DNA from: a virus
Reading direction: 5' to 3' (one strand)
DNA: 20,163 nucleotides
IMG/VR virus record: IMGVR_UViG_3300034407_002720
Span: 1-20,163 of that record
Under the pieces are notes generated by a model that was not told where the DNA came from, did not search any database, and saw nothing but the letters and a program-made list of their open reading frames with translations. Numbering within the stretch: position 1 is the stretch's first letter; each line of letters starts with the position of its first letter. Shown piece by piece: positions 1-6,277 of this stretch. The position numbers and the translations under genes are program-made.

Positions 1-310
1 TATATACGTTGGTTCCATCATCACTCATTGACATATTACGTACTGATGGCATATACAATGTTTTGTAATCTTTATTTGTTTTTTCTAGTTTTGTTTGCCA
101 TGCTGGCGTTACCAAACTAGTAGTATCAGTTAATTGTGCCAAGTCGGTTGGAATGTCTGCCAATCTAGCAATTGCAATACCAGAAACTGTAGTACCATCG
201 TGTACAACTAATCTATTATTGGTAGTGTCAAATGTTACTTCGCCCGCTTCGCCCGTGAATGTGGAATGTTCAGCGGATGTACCGCGTCTAAACTGTACTG
301 TATATGCCAT
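1..310 (-). CDS. Tail fibre/receptor-binding type protein with Mtd-like N-terminus (3' end off the window)
   Basis: The first 103 codons of a minus-strand gene are visible, and the frame is open to the left edge. Residues 1-40 (MAYTVQFRRGTSAEHSTF..., then GEAGEVTFDTTNNRLVVHDG) have the pattern of the major tropism determinant N-terminal domain: an RRGT turn, then a GE-V-D-T-LVVHDG block. That domain starts many phage tail-fibre and structural proteins. The start is the ATG at 310, preceded by TTTGGAGATACAAATA. The same RBS style and N-terminal motif recur in the 216-aa gene upstream (476-1126), so the two are probably paralogous at the N-terminus. A late-promoter motif at 388-395 gives it its own transcription unit. 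Residues beyond about 60 resemble nothing I recognise. The call as a fibre-type virion protein is an inference from the domain and the neighbours. Confidence 0.75.
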   Translation of the reverse strand, partial: MAYTVQFRRGTSAEHSTFTGEAGEVTFDTTNNRLVVHDGTTVSGIAIARLADIPTDLAQLTDTTSLVTPAWQTKLEKTNKDYKTLYMPSVRNMSMSDDGTNVY

Positions 311-343
311 TATTTGTATCTCCAAATTTTCTTTTGCATGGAC

Positions 344-364
344 AACACTATTAATAATAGTGTT
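344..364 (-). other. Leader hairpin upstream of the left-edge fibre gene
   Basis: A perfect 9-bp inverted repeat (AACACTATT / AATAGTGTT) surrounds a 3-nt loop. It lies between the late promoter (388-395) and the ribosome binding site of the gene starting at 310. No T-run follows on the minus strand, so it is not a classical terminator. If transcription starts near 382, the hairpin is about 20 nt from the mRNA 5' end, where it could affect stability or translation. The stem is AT-rich and therefore weak. Confidence 0.45.
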
Positions 365-387
365 ATTAATTTTTTATTACTCATTGT

Positions 388-395
388 TATTTATC
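388..395 (-). promoter_or_regulatory. T4-type late promoter (GATAAATA)
   Basis: On the minus strand the motif reads GATAAATA, one base from the T4 late -10 consensus TATAAATA. By T4 spacing the start site would be near 382, giving a leader of about 70 nt for the gene starting at 310. It lies just downstream of the terminator at 411-435, as expected for a separate unit. The same octamer precedes several other virion genes in the window. Confidence 0.65.
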
Positions 396-410
396 ATTCG
401 TACCAAACGA

Positions 411-435
411 AAAAACTGCGAGTAATTACTCGCAG
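411..435 (-). terminator. Rho-independent terminator after the 216-aa gene
   Basis: On the minus strand, 435-416 is a perfect 20-nt palindrome (CTGCGAGTAATTACTCGCAG) followed directly by a run of T (TTTTTTCG, complement of 409-415). It lies about 40 nt after the stop of the minus-strand gene 476-1126 and before the late promoter at 388-395. It should end the transcript covering the 115-aa and 216-aa genes. Confidence 0.85.
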
Positions 436-475
436 CTTAATTTATACTATATCGTTAATGGTATGTTAAATATCA

Positions 476-1126
476 TTAGAGTGTAATATTTCTATTAGCT
501 GGTATAATTCGTTGTCCCATTTGTATCCCGTGAGAACCACAATAATACCATAATGGAAATCTAGCAGGAGTAGGATATGTAAATGTTACTTTTGCTCCGG
601 TAGTTCCTGGCGTGCCTGTAGCTACAACTCCTTTAGTGTATGCTGAATTTCCAGAAGTATCAGTAAATCTAAATTGATGCCCTGCATTGGATTCCTCACT
701 TACATCAAATATGTAAACTGTTCCAGGTACCATAGATAATATGGGATTTGAAGTGAACTCAGTTTCACCAGATGTCACATTCTTTAAGAAAAACGTAGGA
801 GCATTAGTTAATTGTGTTCTTCGATATCCTCTACCAGGTGCAACTTGAACACTGTAGTTAACAACCGGCGCCGCCGCCGCAGTACTGATTGTTGATCCTT
901 GCTTTGTAAAGGTATGGTCTCCAAACTTTCCTTCGTTATCAGTGAACTGATTTACGTCTGTTTTTATATCACTGTGTGCAGCTATGTAATGCCCACCAGG
1001 TGTTACCCCATCGTGTGCTACTAACCTTTTAAGATCGGTATCTACTGTTATCTCTCCTTCTGCACCAATAAACGTTTTGTGCTGAAGAGTTGTCCCTCGG
1101 CGTAATTTAACTCTATATGCTGGCAT
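476..1126 (-). CDS. Virion/fibre protein: Mtd-like N-terminus plus cupredoxin-like C-terminal domain
   Basis: 216 aa. Residues 1-50 (MPAYRVKLRRGTTLQHKTFI, then GE-TVDTD-LVAHDG) match the major tropism determinant N-terminal domain pattern. Residues about 85-216 look like a single cupredoxin-type beta-sandwich: PGTVYIFDVS, then NAGHQFRF, a GVVATGTPGTTGAKVTFTY strand, and a final WYYCGSHGIQMGQ loop. His150, Cys196, His199 and Met203 fall in the order and near the spacing of type-1 (blue) copper ligands (H...C-x2-H-x3-M). Similar C-terminal domains ending in YYYC..H..MG occur, from memory, in marine T4-like phage structural proteins. The start is ATG 1126 with GGAGATT upstream. The gene follows the 115-aa gene by 27 nt and is closed by the terminator at 411-435. 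A fibre or decoration role is inferred, and copper binding is untested. Confidence 0.8.
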   Translation of the reverse strand: MPAYRVKLRRGTTLQHKTFIGAEGEITVDTDLKRLVAHDGVTPGGHYIAAHSDIKTDVNQFTDNEGKFGDHTFTKQGSTISTAAAAPVVNYSVQVAPGRGYRRTQLTNAPTFFLKNVTSGETEFTSNPILSMVPGTVYIFDVSEESNAGHQFRFTDTSGNSAYTKGVVATGTPGTTGAKVTFTYPTPARFPLWYYCGSHGIQMGQRIIPANRNITL

Positions 1127-1153
1127 ATATAATCTCCAATATTTATTTCTACT

Positions 1154-1501
1154 TTATGAATTGCCGCCACGGGCTCTTGCAAATACACGATTTTCTCTGC
1201 GGCGTTGTTTCCATGATTTAGTTGCAGCTACGCCCACCTCTACCGAAATTACACCAAAATCTTGATCCTCTATTATCTGAGTATCTGTTATAGATCCCAG
1301 TGTAATACTGTCAGAAACTGCCGACTTGCCACCACCATTTGCATCTTTGCGCCAGCCTGCACCTTTGTCGTCAGATGTATGTGCTTCAGTTATACTTCCA
1401 CGATCTAACATATCAGTCAAATCAATTGCTTTTTTAACAACAACATTTTTCATCTGTGAAATCATCGACACTGGTACGTTTAAACCTCTATATGATGCCA
1501 T
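1154..1501 (-). CDS. Small structural-type protein with GSIT repeats
   Basis: 115 aa, function unknown. Start ATG 1501 follows TTTGGAGAATATATA, nearly the same RBS segment as for the gene starting at 310. Residues 30-90 contain repeated short units of the kind LDRGSITEAHTSDD, LGSITDTQIIEDQ and DFGVIS. These resemble the DYGSIT-type repeats I associate with fibre proteins of marine T4-like phages. The C-terminus (WKQRRRENRVFARARGG) is strongly basic. It is the first gene after the late promoter at 1567-1574 and is followed after 27 nt by the 216-aa gene, so both are probably late virion proteins. A fibre or baseplate-attached role is inferred only. Confidence 0.7.
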   Translation of the reverse strand: MASYRGLNVPVSMISQMKNVVVKKAIDLTDMLDRGSITEAHTSDDKGAGWRKDANGGGKSAVSDSITLGSITDTQIIEDQDFGVISVEVGVAATKSWKQRRRENRVFARARGGNS

Positions 1502-1566
1502 TATATATTCTCCAAATTATTAAATATAACACTACTTTCTACTTTTTAAAATCAGTGCTTCATAAG

Positions 1567-1574
1567 TATTTATC
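1567..1574 (-). promoter_or_regulatory. T4-type late promoter (GATAAATA)
   Basis: The minus strand reads GATAAATAC in the 109-nt gap between the 136-aa gene and the 115-aa gene. T4 spacing puts the start near 1561, giving a leader of about 60 nt for the gene starting at 1501. The rest of the gap holds no other clear signal, and I saw no strong terminator for the upstream unit. Confidence 0.65.
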
Positions 1575-1610
1575 GTACTGTTATCCGATAAAAGACGTAT
1601 CTTAATTATC

Positions 1611-2021
1611 TTATGTTTTCTTTGCAGGTTTCATTGTTTCGTATTCTGACATTAGTGCTTCGTAAATGTCACTTTCATTTGTAGAATATTCAAGTGGATT
1701 ATCACCTCTACTGGGCTTCAATGATTTTTTCTGCATTGAAATGGAATTAGCAGTTTTCTTCGAAAAGTCATCTAAATCTAATTCATCATTTGCTGGTGTT
1801 GCTCTGTATTCTGCTTCTGCATTTAGTTCTTCAACATCATTGCCACATCCACAAGTTTCTCCGCCACAGCCACATCCGGTTACAACTGGTGTAATTTCAA
1901 CTGTTCTGCCTGCAAGTGTCAACATTCTCATTAGTTCTTCGGGATGTTCAGTACTCACATTTGTTGTTGTAACTGCTTTACCGTTATTGTCGGTCACTGT
2001 TAAGTTATAATGTTTGCTCAT
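1611..2021 (-). CDS. Conserved unknown protein with a four-Cys cluster
   Basis: 136 aa. N-terminal residues 1-48 form a short beta-rich segment (YNLTVTDNNGKAV... ELMRMLTLAGRTVEITPV). Next come Cys50, Cys52, Cys57 and Cys59 in a CxCx4CxC arrangement embedded in Gly, suited to metal binding. The C-terminal half is polar and acidic with a GDNPLEY motif. From memory, a 'KVTITDGNGKQV ... Cys ... GDNP' layout is found in unannotated proteins of cyanophage-like T4 relatives, often next to a protein like the neighbour at 2018-2593. Start ATG 2021 overlaps the upstream stop (ATGA) and is preceded by GGGAGAAGAAGA, so the pair is translationally coupled. Function unknown. Confidence 0.75.
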   Translation of the reverse strand: MSKHYNLTVTDNNGKAVTTTNVSTEHPEELMRMLTLAGRTVEITPVVTGCGCGGETCGCGNDVEELNAEAEYRATPANDELDLDDFSKKTANSISMQKKSLKPSRGDNPLEYSTNESDIYEALMSEYETMKPAKKT

Positions 2022-2593
2022 TCTTCTTCTCCCGATATAACAGATTTACTTGATTTTTCATCTGTATCCATTTGATCCGGTGCTGTATCTTTTTTAGGAT
2101 TAATACTTAGTTCATTTTCAACTGTTACTTCATCTCTTTTGCTGAGAGATTTTAAAAAATTATCAATAAACCCTCTACCGTAATGTTCACCGTTGTCTGA
2201 TTTGTCATCATAATCAGAATCTAGAAGTGCTTTTTTATCAACATTATCTGTATCTTCTTCCTCCATTGGCTCCCAGCCTTCAGGATGCACAGCGATATGT
2301 AAAATATTCATTTCTAATAGATCAGATAACTGAACTCGTAAAATATCAGCCGATACAGGATACCCAGTTTTAATTTCTATCTTTGAAACTTTTGTGTTGT
2401 TTACATCTTTAGAAAAGAACAATGGATTTTTGGTAATAGGCGTTGTCGATGTACGTGATATGGAAATCAAGTCATACTTACCTAGAAAACGCTCAATACG
2501 ATTTACATCCTCTTCATTCAATTCTGCTGCAAATCTCAAGGTTAAACAACATTCCCTCGTAGACTCTGTTAAATATTCTCTAAAACTTTTCAT
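2018..2593 (-). CDS. Conserved unknown protein of marine T4-like phages (MKSFREYL-type start)
   Basis: 191 aa from ATG 2593. An in-frame TTG at 2605 would extend it, but the GGAGAG ribosome binding site lies inside that extension, which decides for 2593. The N-terminus MKSFREYLTES is a start often seen in T4-like phage proteins. Residues 10-110 look like one alpha/beta domain with IERFLGKYDLISI, TPITKNPLFF, a YP-VSADILRVQL helix and ILHIAVHPEGWEP. I recall the same order of motifs in unannotated cyanophage proteins. The C-terminal 75 residues are highly charged and low in complexity. The gene is coupled to the Cys-cluster gene by an ATGA overlap. Placement among packaging and head-completion genes suggests a late role, but no function can be assigned. 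Confidence 0.75.
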   Translation of the reverse strand: MKSFREYLTESTRECCLTLRFAAELNEEDVNRIERFLGKYDLISISRTSTTPITKNPLFFSKDVNNTKVSKIEIKTGYPVSADILRVQLSDLLEMNILHIAVHPEGWEPMEEEDTDNVDKKALLDSDYDDKSDNGEHYGRGFIDNFLKSLSKRDEVTVENELSINPKKDTAPDQMDTDEKSSKSVISGEEE

Positions 2594-2614
2594 TGGTCTC
2601 TCCAATTTATATTG

Positions 2615-3142
2615 TTATTTATCAACATTCGAAGAATCTTTAACATTTGATATTCTTCTTAGTAATTCGTTTCTATCGATAACAACTGACCCTGAACCAT
2701 CAATCTCATTATGATTAGATTTTTGTTCTTGCTTTTCGATTTGATGTTCAAGTTTTGCTTTCTGCATCTGTAAATTAATCATCTTTAATTTTCTATCGAC
2801 TTTACTATCTTTTGCTTCCATGGCAGTCTTTAGCATAGAGTTTGCAGTTTCCATAAGTTTTGCACCTGCATGCACTTCGACATTCATCCCCAACTGAAAT
2901 AACTCTTCAAACGCACTAAGTGCCTTTGCATGGATTTCATCCATCTCCCTATCGTGTTGATTTAAATCTTGTACCATCGGAAGTGCTGCATCAATTTTAT
3001 CAGTTGTATCAATTGCCGAACTTAGCATAGCGGTAAGTGCACTAGATTGTTCAATTACAGTTTCAGGTTCAACTACACTATCTGTCGATTCTTCTTCTAC
3101 AAGTGGTGCTAAGTTAAATGTTTCTTCTAACTTTTTTGTCAT
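2615..3142 (-). CDS. Probable terminase small subunit (gp16-like)
   Basis: 175 aa, close to T4 gp16 (164 aa). Small terminases recognise or present DNA to the large-subunit motor. The layout fits: an acidic N-terminus (residues 1-30), a long helical core at about 55-145 with DREMDEIHAKALSAFEEL, then NVEVHAGAKLMETANSMLKT and a Lys/Gln-rich coiled-coil stretch, and a short C-terminal segment (VVIDRNELLRRISN) like the conserved tail of gp16 relatives. Start ATG 3142 has AGGATAATACA upstream. It lies 12 nt after gp4. The large terminase gp17, which follows gp16 in T4, is absent here. The alternative is an unrelated coiled-coil virion protein. The call rests on recalled pattern and length, not on a motif unique to the family. 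Confidence 0.55.
   Translation of the reverse strand: MTKKLEETFNLAPLVEEESTDSVVEPETVIEQSSALTAMLSSAIDTTDKIDAALPMVQDLNQHDREMDEIHAKALSAFEELFQLGMNVEVHAGAKLMETANSMLKTAMEAKDSKVDRKLKMINLQMQKAKLEHQIEKQEQKSNHNEIDGSGSVVIDRNELLRRISNVKDSSNVDK
2616..2623 (-). promoter_or_regulatory. Possible late promoter overlapping a stop codon
   Basis: GATAAATA on the minus strand coincides with the final Asp-Lys-stop codons of the gp16-like gene (GAT AAA TAA). T4 spacing would start RNA near 2610, about 17 nt before ATG 2593, just enough to include GGAGAG. It matches the other late promoters exactly but could be chance, because the bases are also coding. Confidence 0.4.
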
Positions 3143-3154
3143 TGTATTATCCTA

Positions 3155-3613
3155 TTATTTCTTTTTAGGTTTACGTGCTTTGGGTTTTTTAGTATTTTGA
3201 TATATGTCGCCTTCATTCAAAACTCTAAACTTCATACCTCTTTTTTTGGCCCATGAAGTCGCTGCCTCCCATTTAGCATAGTTTATTGCAACTTGTGCTT
3301 GATCGCCTCTGCCTTTGGCAAACTCTAACTTTGTTTGTGATGATGGTTTTATCTCTATAAGTTCTGCATGTTTTTTACCACTTGCATCTATATATGTTAT
3401 TACAAAATCTGGCACATAACCTGTCACTTTTCCCGTAAGTGGATTTTGGTATGTTATTTTTACGGGTTCACTTGCCCAAGCAACTATGTTTGGATTGTCA
3501 TCGCAAAAATTCATAAATGTATGTTCCCAACTACTTCTAAAAGTTGGGGTTTTACCGCCTGCATATTTCTGGGCGTTTTTTATAGGGTACTTACCTTGAT
3601 GAAATTTAGTCAT
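3155..3613 (-). CDS. 4: Head completion protein gp4, PD-(D/E)xK nuclease-like
   Basis: 152 aa, essentially the T4 gp4 length (about 150). T4 gp4 acts on packaged heads before tail joining. The conserved line of motifs is present: a TFRSSWEHTFMNF helix (Glu30), NPNIVAWASEPVKITY, YVPDFVITY (Asp69), LIEIKP (Glu87, Lys89), and a C-terminal KWEAATSWAKKRGMKFRVL. The E...D...ExK order matches the TnsA-like restriction-endonuclease fold proposed for this family. The C-terminus is a Lys/Arg/Pro-rich tail (KPKARKPKKK), longer and more basic than I recall for T4. ATG 3613 overlaps the upstream stop by ATGA, so it is co-translated with the 87-aa gene. Confidence 0.85.
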   Translation of the reverse strand: MTKFHQGKYPIKNAQKYAGGKTPTFRSSWEHTFMNFCDDNPNIVAWASEPVKITYQNPLTGKVTGYVPDFVITYIDASGKKHAELIEIKPSSQTKLEFAKGRGDQAQVAINYAKWEAATSWAKKRGMKFRVLNEGDIYQNTKKPKARKPKKK

Positions 3614-3873
3614 TTAATAATCGCTCTTGCAATATATTTATTCGGCTTTTTTTCTGACATTTTACCAGTAACATACCCATATCGCAAAGCGTTATTAATA
3701 ATAAATGATCCTAGATCATTAAGTTTAAAATCAGTTGATACTTGGTCAACTAGATATGACGCATCAACTCCATATTGTTTAGCAGTTGTTGATATTTCAT
3801 TTGCAAAAACTTTAGCACGTTCAACTGAAAATCCTTTTTTTACAAGTTTGGCAACGAGTACATCAATATTCAT
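3610..3873 (-). CDS. Small helical unknown protein
   Basis: 87 aa, not recognised. Residues 1-55 appear to form two or three helices (MNIDVLVAKLVKKGFSVERA, FANEISTTAKQYGVDASYLV). These are followed by LGSFIINNALRYGYVTGKMS and a basic end. It is tightly placed: its ATG (3873) overlaps the stop of the gp48/54-like gene and its stop overlaps the ATG of gp4, both as ATGA. The GGGAGGC ribosome binding site lies in the upstream gene's last codons. The position suggests a virion or assembly role. There are no membrane segments. Confidence 0.75.
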   Translation of the reverse strand: MNIDVLVAKLVKKGFSVERAKVFANEISTTAKQYGVDASYLVDQVSTDFKLNDLGSFIINNALRYGYVTGKMSEKKPNKYIARAIIK

Positions 3874-5537
3874 CTGATGCCTCCCGTTTTATTTCTTAAA
3901 TTTGTTATATTATTTTGAGTAGCAGAGCGAGACTTAGAATCAAATTGTACTCCGGGAGCACGCAAATCTTTGTCTGAAAAATCTGAAGTTGGTGCAGAAA
4001 ATGTTGGCGCAGTTGATACTACAGTAGTACGAGGACCCGTTGTATTATTACCAAGTCTAGTAGATTGCAATAATGAATCTCTGATTATATCTCCGCCTAC
4101 ACCAAATCTACTTTGTGAAGTTTTTAAGGCAGTTTGTAATCTGCCTATTCCAGTATTGCCACCTAGTATACCCTGCGCGATTGGAGATGTGATATTATCC
4201 AAATTAATTGATTTGCCATTTAAAAAAGAAGTTATAAGTTCATTTGATATCAAATTTGCTAAATCAATACCTGTGAACCTATCAGTGCCGCCATTTGCAA
4301 GTCTTGCATCTGGGAACCCAGCAATATTAGGATATAATATATCACTAGAGTATGGATTATCAGGGAATCTATTCCTACTGTTTAACGAATTTTGCATTTC
4401 GCCAAAATCATCATACTGCTTTAATGATGAGGCAGGCATTGGTATCGCTGTCGCAATTTCCTCAGCAAATAATTTTTGAGCCTCTGCTTTTTCTTCTTCG
4501 GTAGCATCAGGATTTGATTTTACATATTTCAATGTACCGCTTAGTTTTTTAAGTCTGCTTAATTGTTCTCTAGCATTGGCGTCGGATGAGACCCCAAAGA
4601 CAGAATTATCTTTAGCAATTTGATCCAATCCATTAAGATCATTATCAATTTGTCCTAAGTTTTTACCGTCTGCTAATCCAGAAATCATTGATTCTAATTT
4701 TTTGTTAGTGTTAACGTTAGAAATGAGTTTCATTGCATTAGTAACACTATTGCTTGGATCCAAATCTTCTAAAATAAATTCCAAACCTTGTTTCATCCAA
4801 TCTGGCATGGCAACATTGTTTTCGGGCGTCCCAAATATAATATTCTCAGGTTGCAATTGAAGATCAATTGTTCGCAATGATGAGTCTGAATAATCACTGC
4901 CACTGAATGTAATACTAGTCAAAAGAGGATTTATTATTTCTATTTTTTGGATTGAAGCGGAATTATTACTCGCAACTGATTCGCCACCGCGCTGATCTTT
5001 TCCGCGAGGATCTATACCAGTATTACTTCCGAATGACCCAAAGAAATGATAGATAACTATTTTTTTAAAACTTCGGTAATACCCTGTATCTTCAGCATTT
5101 GATGGAAGACTACGGCCAGAGGTTCTGTCCCTAATCGTACTATCCAAAACACTAGATTCCGTTCCAAGATTAGCATTTTTAAAAAAATTACTATATAACT
5201 CATTTGCAATTGTGAAGCCGCTTCCGTCAGTTTTATCATATAAACTGACGGAAATCTCAGGAAAATTAACATAAACAGGCAAATGTACTTTTTTGCCATA
5301 TTTGTCAACTGATACTGTTTCGGTTGAAATAGTTATTGGTGATACTGATTTGGCGAACGATGACATACCAGATGATAATCCAGTTACTGTATCTATGAAC
5401 TCAATAAACCACATATCTCCCATTTTGGGAGCATTTGTGATATATTCACCAGAAAAACCAAACTTGCTGGCGGCTTGATTACTACCTGCTAGAATGGTTG
5501 CATCTGTACGTTCGTTTTGTAAAGACTTATCCGCCAT
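3870..5537 (-). CDS. Baseplate-tube junction protein, gp48/gp54-like
   Basis: 555 aa. It lies directly downstream of the tail tube gene (13-nt gap). The first 270 residues carry a tube-like beta-barrel pattern: GDMWFIEFIDTVTG near 40, ITISTETVSVDKYGKKVHLP, FPEISVSLYDK with a helix IANELYSNFF, FKKIVIYHFFG, then IQKIEIINPLLTSITF and LQLQPENIIFG. In T4, gp48 and gp54 share the gp19 tube fold and start tube assembly on the baseplate, which fits both the pattern and the position. Residues 270-555 are an Asn/Ser-rich, mostly polar extension that makes it much longer than T4 gp54 (320) or gp48 (364). Which of the two it matches cannot be settled by eye. It could also be another baseplate hub protein. 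Confidence 0.55.
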   Translation of the reverse strand: MADKSLQNERTDATILAGSNQAASKFGFSGEYITNAPKMGDMWFIEFIDTVTGLSSGMSSFAKSVSPITISTETVSVDKYGKKVHLPVYVNFPEISVSLYDKTDGSGFTIANELYSNFFKNANLGTESSVLDSTIRDRTSGRSLPSNAEDTGYYRSFKKIVIYHFFGSFGSNTGIDPRGKDQRGGESVASNNSASIQKIEIINPLLTSITFSGSDYSDSSLRTIDLQLQPENIIFGTPENNVAMPDWMKQGLEFILEDLDPSNSVTNAMKLISNVNTNKKLESMISGLADGKNLGQIDNDLNGLDQIAKDNSVFGVSSDANAREQLSRLKKLSGTLKYVKSNPDATEEEKAEAQKLFAEEIATAIPMPASSLKQYDDFGEMQNSLNSRNRFPDNPYSSDILYPNIAGFPDARLANGGTDRFTGIDLANLISNELITSFLNGKSINLDNITSPIAQGILGGNTGIGRLQTALKTSQSRFGVGGDIIRDSLLQSTRLGNNTTGPRTTVVSTAPTFSAPTSDFSDKDLRAPGVQFDSKSRSATQNNITNLRNKTGGIR

Positions 5538-5550
5538 ATTAAATTACCTA

Positions 5551-6147
5551 TTATCCACTCAAACTTGAATCATTAGTAAATCCTGGTGAAGGCATCAAAT
5601 CAGTGTCAGTTAAAATAGCGTTATCATACTGAAGTGTTAAATTGATTGTGATTGCCTCAGATACAGCATAATCACTTTGTGAGTAATCTGTATTTGTTAG
5701 GAAACAACCTTCTAGTTGCCATTGTTCAATTGGATTACCATCATTGCCGTTTAGTGTTTCAATGAGTGTTGAAAACTTATAATTTGTTCCTGAAAGAGGA
5801 CCGGTTTGATTTCTGTGATCTAATTGTGATTGCACCTGACGACCAACTAGTTTAGTTAGTGAGTTAGCGACATCATCACGTAATGTGATCGTAATTGGTT
5901 CCCAAGTATGCTTGCCCATCATGTACATACGAGAGTTGTATGAATCTATAGGAATTGACTCGTGTGAAACTTTAGGACGAGTTACATTCATAACCTGTCT
6001 TGTAAAATCTGTTGTATTCTCCGAAAGGCCGCCAAAACCAGCAACTTGCACTCTAAAACGATAATTTAATTTAGGTTGTAGAATACCCGTACCGGTTGCT
6101 GCGCCGCTATCTGTTGGAACACCGAAATTTTGTAATGTTCTTGCCAT
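5551..6147 (-). CDS. 19: Tail tube protein gp19
   Basis: 198 aa (T4 gp19 is 163). It polymerises into the inner tail tube surrounded by the sheath. The family pattern is visible: LNYRFRVQVAGFGG, VMNVTRPKVSHESIPIDSYN (the strand entering the tube ring), MMGKHTWEPITITLRDDVAN, a helix LTKLVGRQVQSQLDHRNQ, WQLEGCFLTNTDYSQSDYAV, and the final strand ITINLTLQYDNAIL. The extra length comes from a 25-residue Gly/Thr N-terminus and a short Pro/Asp C-terminal tail. Start ATG 6147 has GGAGATATCA upstream (TCAGGAGATATCAATATG). It has its own late promoter(s) at 6184-6201, beyond the terminator that closes the sheath gene. Confidence 0.9.
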   Translation of the reverse strand: MARTLQNFGVPTDSGAATGTGILQPKLNYRFRVQVAGFGGLSENTTDFTRQVMNVTRPKVSHESIPIDSYNSRMYMMGKHTWEPITITLRDDVANSLTKLVGRQVQSQLDHRNQTGPLSGTNYKFSTLIETLNGNDGNPIEQWQLEGCFLTNTDYSQSDYAVSEAITINLTLQYDNAILTDTDLMPSPGFTNDSSLSG

Positions 6148-6183
6148 ATTGATATCTCCTGATATAGTTTTGCGTTATACAAG

Positions 6184-6201
6184 TATTTATCAGTATTTAT
6201 T
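6184..6201 (-). promoter_or_regulatory. Late promoter pair for the tail tube gene
   Basis: The minus strand reads AATAAATACTGATAAATA: two late-type octamers, AATAAATA (6201-6194) and GATAAATA (6191-6184), ten bases apart. The GATAAATA copy is the better match and would start RNA near 6178, about 31 nt before ATG 6147. A doubled element could strengthen or spread initiation for the abundant tube protein. That is inference. Confidence 0.65.
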
Positions 6202-6222
6202 AAAATTAAAGTTGTAGTTAAT

Positions 6223-6247
6223 AAAAAACCCGACATTGCTGCCGGGT
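6223..6247 (-). terminator. Rho-independent terminator after the tail sheath gene
   Basis: On the minus strand, ACCCGGC (6247-6241), a 6-nt loop and GTCGGGT (6234-6228) form a 7-bp stem with one G-U pair, followed by a T-run ending TTTTTTATT. It lies about 30 nt after the sheath stop at 6278. This GC-rich stem stands out in AT-rich surroundings. Confidence 0.9.
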
Positions 6248-6277
6248 CTCTTAAAATTATTGTTTTTAAATACTATA

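Noticed and set aside
310-384. 24-codon hydrophobic ORF on the minus strand ending in a TAATG overlap with the left-edge gene
   Set aside because: Its ATG lies about two bases upstream of the start site expected from the late promoter at 388-395, has no ribosome binding site, and a terminator blocks read-through. Its codons are also taken up by the leader hairpin.
1140-1147. AATAAATA on the minus strand before the 216-aa gene
   Set aside because: A start site at T4 spacing would fall at or after the GGAG ribosome binding site, so it could not serve ATG 1126.
2594-2605. TTG at 2605 as start of the 191-aa gene
   Set aside because: It would place the GGAGAG ribosome binding site inside the coding region; ATG 2593 fits better. 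The same reasoning rejects GTG 12747 for the oxygenase.
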